Source of the DNA: Actinomycetota bacterium
Lineage (GTDB): Bacteria > Actinomycetota > Actinomycetes > Nanopelagicales > Nanopelagicaceae
Direction: 5' to 3'
Assembly: GCA_009699765.1 (NCBI GenBank)
Contig: WLNN01000021.1
Span: 1 to 12,769, forward strand
DNA: 12,769 nucleotides
Shown piece by piece: positions 9,442 through 12,769 of the stretch; positions within the stretch are counted from its first letter, which is position 1; every line of letters begins with the position of its first letter. The position numbers and the translations under genes are program-made. The notes below the pieces were generated by a model. It did not search any database, was not told the origin of the DNA, and was given only the letters and a program-made list of their open reading frames with translations.

Positions 9442-10218
9442 CTAAGCGGTGCGACCCAGAAGTCGGTTGATTGCCTCACCAGCAGAGCCTGACTTTACGA
9501 GCGTTTCACCTACCAAAATAGCCTGCGCTCCTGCCTCTTGAGCAATCTGAACCTCTGCTCTCTCCGAAATCCCTGATTCAGCGATGCGAATTATGGAGTC
9601 TGGAATCTCAGGTATTAGAGTTGAAAAAGCAGAGAGATCTATCTCGAGAGTTTTGAGGTTCCTCGCATTTACACCAACAATACGTGGAGAAATTTCCAAA
9701 GCATCTTCAATTTCTTGGCGGGTATGCGTCTCAACCAATACCGCCATGCCGAGCTCGGTTGCTAAGTCGTAATAGTCTTTGAGTTGATTCTTTGAGAGTG
9801 CAGCCACTATTAACAAAACCATATCTGCGCCAGCTGCTCGCGCTTCTAGAAATTGGTATTCGTCAACCATAAAGTCTTTACGCAAGATTGGAATATCGAT
9901 AGCAGAGCGAACCGCCACCAAATCCTCGAGTGATCCACCGAAGCGACGGCGTTCAGTAAGAACACTGACAACAGCAGCTCCTGCTTGCTCGTATTGGACA
10001 GCTAATGATCGTGGATCTGAAATTGCGGCTAGAGAGCCTTTGCTGGGAGAAGAGCGCTTTACTTCGGCAATAATGGTCATCGGATCTGCAAGAAGTCGAG
10101 CATGAGCATCAATAACTGGTTGCACTTGATCTAATTGCTCCCGCAATTGTGACAGCGGGAGTCTGCGGGCATTTAAATCTTCACGAACTCCCTCAATAAT
10201 CGAATCTAGGACGCTCAT
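9442..10218 (-). CDS. trpC: Indole-3-glycerol phosphate synthase
   Basis: TrpC closes the indole ring, converting carboxyphenylamino-deoxyribulose phosphate to indole-3-glycerol phosphate. It is a single-domain TIM barrel of 258 residues with no fused TrpF. All catalytic residues can be placed: Glu52 and Lys54 in IAEVKRSSPSKG, Lys114 in LRKDFM, Glu163 in VETHT, Asn184 in VGVNARNL and Ser215 in AESGI. These match the spacing of the Sulfolobus enzyme (E51, K53, K110, E159, N180, S211). The ATG overlaps the stop of the small membrane-protein gene by 4 nt (ATGA) and has AAGGA 9 nt ahead. The absence of a fused or adjacent TrpF fits Actinobacteria, where PriA carries out that step. Confidence 0.97.
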   Translation of the reverse strand: MSVLDSIIEGVREDLNARRLPLSQLREQLDQVQPVIDAHARLLADPMTIIAEVKRSSPSKGSLAAISDPRSLAVQYEQAGAAVVSVLTERRRFGGSLEDLVAVRSAIDIPILRKDFMVDEYQFLEARAAGADMVLLIVAALSKNQLKDYYDLATELGMAVLVETHTRQEIEDALEISPRIVGVNARNLKTLEIDLSAFSTLIPEIPDSIIRIAESGISERAEVQIAQEAGAQAILVGETLVKSGSAGEAINRLLGRTA

Positions 10219-10388
10219 TTATTTTCATCCTTGGTACTTGGATCGATTCCTCGATCAAGTGACTTCCATGGTGATAAATCAACAGCTTTCTTATCATCTC
10301 GCTCGTAACGTCCCGAAAGTCTCATCCGTCTACTAATGGAAATTGCAGCGATGGCAACCAAAATTATTGATAGATTTAACTTCCACAT
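10215..10388 (-). CDS. 57-residue single-span membrane protein between trpE and trpC; probable shortened Trp-operon-associated protein
   Basis: This small gene fills the space between trpE and trpC exactly. Its ATG shares one base with the trpE stop (TAATG), and its TGA overlaps the trpC ATG by 4 nt. The protein begins MWKLNLSIILVAIAAISISRR, with one hydrophobic helix (about residues 4-19) followed by a basic flank, which suggests an outside N-terminus and an inside tail. The tail runs RLSGRYERDD, then LSPWKSLDRGIDPS and a charged end. In many actinobacteria this slot holds a Trp biosynthesis-associated membrane protein (TIGR02234/PF09534 type) of about 200 residues with several membrane helices, ending in a similar RY...W.ALD.G.DPT tail. 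From memory of that tail I infer this is a shortened homologue. It lacks the HGxxPAAW-like motif of the other small trp-region protein (TrpM type). The function is unknown. Coding status is strongly supported by the exact overlaps. Confidence 0.8.
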   Translation of the reverse strand: MWKLNLSIILVAIAAISISRRMRLSGRYERDDKKAVDLSPWKSLDRGIDPSTKDENK

Positions 10389-11872
10389 TATTTGCCACGC
10401 ATCGCATTCGCTGTGTTAATGGCCGTTAAAACCGCAGCCGCTTTATTAATGGTCTCTTGATTCTCGCTCTCAGGATCTGAGTCTGCAACAACTCCAGCAC
10501 CCGCCTGAACATATGCACGGCCATCTTTAATGAGAGCGGTTCGAATTGCGATACAGGTATCTATGTTGCCGGTGAAATCGAAGTAACCAATGGCTCCCCC
10601 ATAAAGCCCGCGTCGAGTTGGTTCGAGACGCTCGATGATTTCCATTGCTCGTGGCTTAGGAGCACCTGACAAGGTTCCTGCGGGAAAGACCGAGAAAAGT
10701 GCATCAATCGGTGCCGCATCAATTGCAAGTTCTCCAATAACAGTAGAAACAATATGCATCACATGTGAATATCTCTCGATGTGCATGAAATCGATAACTT
10801 CAACCGACCCAGGTGTGCAAACTCGTCCAACGTCATTGCGACCTAAATCGACCAACATAAGGTGCTCTGCCCGTTCTTTGGGATCAGCTAGTAATTCTTC
10901 TCCGAGACGCACATCTTCTTCTAGCGAAGAAGAACGCTTGCGTGTTCCCGCAATCGGATGCACCATGACTTCGCGGTCAGTTACTTTAACAAGAGCTTCT
11001 GGACTGGAACCCACTACATCGACTCCGCCTTCAAATCTAAAGATGTACATATAAGGGCTTGGATTACTCAAGCGCAACGCGCGATAAACATCAAGTGCAT
11101 CGGCGGTGACTACCGTTGAGAATCTCTGTGAAATCACTATTTGAAATGCTTCACCTGATCTGATTTCTTCCTTAGCGATTTCAACTTTGGCTCTAAATTC
11201 TTCGGCAGAAATATTGCGATCAAATACAGGTGGCAAAAACTCTGGTATTTCGCTGACATCTCCAGCAAGTGCGCTCTGCAAATCTGCATACATACGATCC
11301 AGGCGGGATTGTGATTCATAAAATGCTTCGTCAACGCGATCATCGGAGCCATCCCAATTTATCGCATTGGCAATCAAGGTCACCGTTCCATTGCTGTGAT
11401 CCATTACTGCCAAATCACTAGTGAGCATAAATGCAATTTCGGGAAGCTTCAGATCATCAATTGCAAGATTGGGAAGAGTTTCAAGACGGCGCACCGCGTC
11501 ATAGCCCATGTAGCCAACTAACCCACCTGTGAGTGGTGGGAGGCCTTCGATTACTGGCGTCTTTAGATGTGCAACAGATTGCTTGAGCGCATCAAGTGGA
11601 TTCATATCGCGCGGCACTCCAGCTGGAGGTATGCCGAGCCACTCTGCTTTTCCGTTACGTTCTGTCAAAGTTGTTTGACTGCGAACACCAATAAATGAAT
11701 AACGCGACCAGACTCCACCATGCTCGGCAGACTCTAAAAGAAATGTTCCCGGATTGTTTTTCGCTAATTTTTTATATAAACCAAGTGGAGTTTCGCCATC
11801 TGCAAGCACTCGGCGATAGACCGGAATAACATTGTTGTTTCGAGCGTATCCACGAAATTCTTCAAGATTCAT
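10388..11872 (-). CDS. trpE: Anthranilate synthase component I
   Basis: TrpE makes anthranilate from chorismate, using ammonia delivered by the glutaminase subunit TrpG, which is not in this window. The 494 residues are a normal length. The N-terminal domain carries the LLES motif (about 45-48), part of the tryptophan feedback site, followed by WSRYSFIG. The C-terminal chorismate-binding domain shows SGEAFQIVISQR, GSSPE, HPIAGTRKR (about 304-312), ERAEHLMLVDLGRND with metal- and substrate-binding acids, the histidine in YSHVMHI, and FPAGTLSGAPK. The intact LLES motif suggests the enzyme is feedback-inhibited. The ATG follows the hisI stop with no space (TAAATG), leaving no room for a leader peptide or attenuator. 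The last base of its stop is shared with the small membrane-protein gene. Confidence 0.97.
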   Translation of the reverse strand: MNLEEFRGYARNNNVIPVYRRVLADGETPLGLYKKLAKNNPGTFLLESAEHGGVWSRYSFIGVRSQTTLTERNGKAEWLGIPPAGVPRDMNPLDALKQSVAHLKTPVIEGLPPLTGGLVGYMGYDAVRRLETLPNLAIDDLKLPEIAFMLTSDLAVMDHSNGTVTLIANAINWDGSDDRVDEAFYESQSRLDRMYADLQSALAGDVSEIPEFLPPVFDRNISAEEFRAKVEIAKEEIRSGEAFQIVISQRFSTVVTADALDVYRALRLSNPSPYMYIFRFEGGVDVVGSSPEALVKVTDREVMVHPIAGTRKRSSSLEEDVRLGEELLADPKERAEHLMLVDLGRNDVGRVCTPGSVEVIDFMHIERYSHVMHIVSTVIGELAIDAAPIDALFSVFPAGTLSGAPKPRAMEIIERLEPTRRGLYGGAIGYFDFTGNIDTCIAIRTALIKDGRAYVQAGAGVVADSDPESENQETINKAAAVLTAINTANAMRGK

Positions 11873-12220
11873 TTATTGATCACCAAGAGAGGTGTGAAAA
11901 CAGGTGTGATCGCCGGTATGACAAGCCGCGCCGGTCTGTTCAACTTTTAACAAAAGCGCATCCCCATCGCAATCTAGGGCAATTGAAATCACTTTCTGTG
12001 TGTGGCCCGAAGTGGCGCCTTTCTCCCAGAGCTCGTTGCGACTGCGCGACCAATAAGTCGCCCGCCCTGTTTCAAGAGTGATAGCCAATGATTGATAGTT
12101 CATATATGCCAGCATCAATACTTCGCCGGTCTGTGCATCTTGGGCAATTGCAGGAATAAGTTCAACTCCAGCTTTAAGGAGCGCACTCACCTGCGCCGAA
12201 AGTTCAATTGCCATGGTCAT
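11873..12220 (-). CDS. hisI: Phosphoribosyl-AMP cyclohydrolase
   Basis: HisI opens the adenine ring of phosphoribosyl-AMP, the third step of histidine synthesis. The 115 residues contain the cyclohydrolase domain only, with no fused HisE pyrophosphohydrolase. [18 protein letters not shown] (56-73) is the family core. DCDGD (83-87) supplies metal-binding aspartates, and Cys84, Cys100 and Cys107 have the spacing of the zinc ligands. The ATG at 12220 is preferred over the one at 12214 because AAGG stands 6 nt ahead, overlapping the end of hisF. It lies 8 nt after hisF and directly abuts trpE, joining the histidine and tryptophan genes in one probable transcript. Confidence 0.96.
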   Translation of the reverse strand: MTMAIELSAQVSALLKAGVELIPAIAQDAQTGEVLMLAYMNYQSLAITLETGRATYWSRSRNELWEKGATSGHTQKVISIALDCDGDALLLKVEQTGAACHTGDHTCFHTSLGDQ

Positions 12221-12228
12221 ATTCTGCC

Positions 12229-12769
12229 TTAGGAGTGGGCTGTCTTGCGCACTGGATAGCCATGATCATCCAGATAACGCTTGATATCTCCGATTCGATG
12301 GACCCCAAAGTGAAATATTGACGCTGCTAAAAGAGCATCGGCGCCTGCATCAAGAGCTGCAGCAAAATCTTCTTGACTTCCCGCGCCACCACTTGCAATT
12401 AGGGGAACTTTAGACACTGCACGAACAGCTTTAATCATTCCAAGGTCATAACCTGCTCGAGTGCCATCAGCATCCATTGAATTTAGTAAAATTTCTCCGA
12501 TGCCCAATGCGCATGCCTTCTCAACCCAAGCAATGGCATCTAATCCAGTACTTTCTCTGCCTCCGTGTGTAGTGACTTCAAATCCAGATTCGGTTCGAGC
12601 ACGACGTGCGTCAACTGAAAGAACCAAAACCTGCGAACCGAATCGATCTGCAATTTCTGCAATTAGTTCGGGGCGGGCGATTGCAGATGTATTGATTGAA
12701 ACTTTATCGGCACCTGCTCGCAACAAGCGATCGACATCTTCAACCGTGCGTATTCCTCCACCGACAGTC
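12229..12769 (-). CDS. hisF: Imidazole glycerol phosphate synthase cyclase subunit, C-terminal part (cut by window edge)
   Basis: HisF with HisH makes imidazole glycerol phosphate and AICAR from PRFAR and glutamine-derived ammonia. The window holds the last 179 residues of about 255. The reading frame is open to the edge, starting [13 protein letters not shown], a core HisF motif. The catalytic aspartate equivalent to T. maritima Asp130 is in [30 protein letters not shown] and [11 protein letters not shown] follow in the usual order of this TIM barrel. The N-terminal catalytic Asp (Asp11 equivalent) is outside the window. It is the most upstream gene visible; hisI follows after 8 nt. Confidence 0.96.
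   Translation of the reverse strand, partial: TVGGGIRTVEDVDRLLRAGADKVSINTSAIARPELIAEIADRFGSQVLVLSVDARRARTESGFEVTTHGGRESTGLDAIAWVEKACALGIGEILLNSMDADGTRAGYDLGMIKAVRAVSKVPLIASGGAGSQEDFAAALDAGADALLAASIFHFGVHRIGDIKRYLDDHGYPVRKTAHS

Noticed and set aside
10215..10388. Small gene considered as a trpM-type or leader-peptide gene
   Set aside because: It has no run of Trp codons (only two Trp residues), no following attenuator, and lacks the HGxxPAAW-like motif of the other small trp-region protein. Its tail resembles that of the Trp-associated membrane protein instead.
10635..11054. 139-codon plus-strand ORF opposite trpE
   Set aside because: It is an antisense shadow of the conserved trpE C-terminal domain; its Ser/Thr-rich composition is typical of reversed coding sequence and there is no promoter or neighbour context.
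1..12769. Search for CRISPR repeats, insertion sequences, tRNA/rRNA genes, phage or defence genes
   Set aside because: No direct-repeat array, transposase, integrase, tRNA-like cloverleaf or nuclease/toxin motif was seen; the window is filled end to end with conserved biosynthetic and membrane genes.

Overview
The window is a compact block of housekeeping genes in which every recognisable gene lies on the minus strand, so transcription runs from right to left. Gene content and order (hisF-hisI-trpE-small membrane protein-trpC-trpB-trpA, then a DsbA-like thioredoxin, lgt, a VIT-type metal transporter, gltB and gltD) match the arrangement known from Actinomycetota. By eye the base composition is only moderate (G+C roughly in the 40s percent) and the spacing is very tight. 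Together these suggest a streamlined low-GC actinobacterium, for example the freshwater acI / 'Ca. Planktophila'-Nanopelagicales group. That lineage call is inference from gene order and protein style, not from a marker search.

Region 12769-7396 (reading direction) is a histidine-tryptophan superoperon. It holds hisF (cut by the window edge), hisI, trpE, a 57-residue membrane protein, trpC, trpB and trpA. Neighbours are separated by about 20 nt at most, and several overlap by 1 or 4 nt or abut exactly. No trpF, trpD or trpG is present here. In Actinobacteria the trpF step is usually done by the dual-purpose HisA homologue PriA, which would fit a his-trp transcription unit.

Region 7395-5101 follows a 68-bp AT-rich gap. 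It holds a membrane-anchored DsbA/thioredoxin-fold protein, lgt (prolipoprotein diacylglyceryl transferase) starting 1 nt after it, and a VIT1/CCC1-family Fe/Mn transporter starting 9 nt after lgt. It looks like a short envelope/metal operon.

Region 5100-1 starts with the largest gap (132 bp), which contains two palindromes and a weak promoter candidate. It is followed by gltB, the large glutamate synthase subunit, and by gltD, the small subunit, which overlaps gltB by 8 nt and runs off the left edge. GltB and GltD form NADPH-dependent GOGAT, supplying the glutamate that feeds amino-acid synthesis, including the glutamine-using HisF and TrpE steps encoded upstream.

I found no mobile element, CRISPR array, tRNA, rRNA, clear intrinsic terminator or unknown multi-gene system. 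The most interesting item is the 57-residue gene between trpE and trpC. It looks like a drastically shortened form of the actinobacterial Trp-operon-associated membrane protein, keeping only a last membrane segment and the C-terminal tail.
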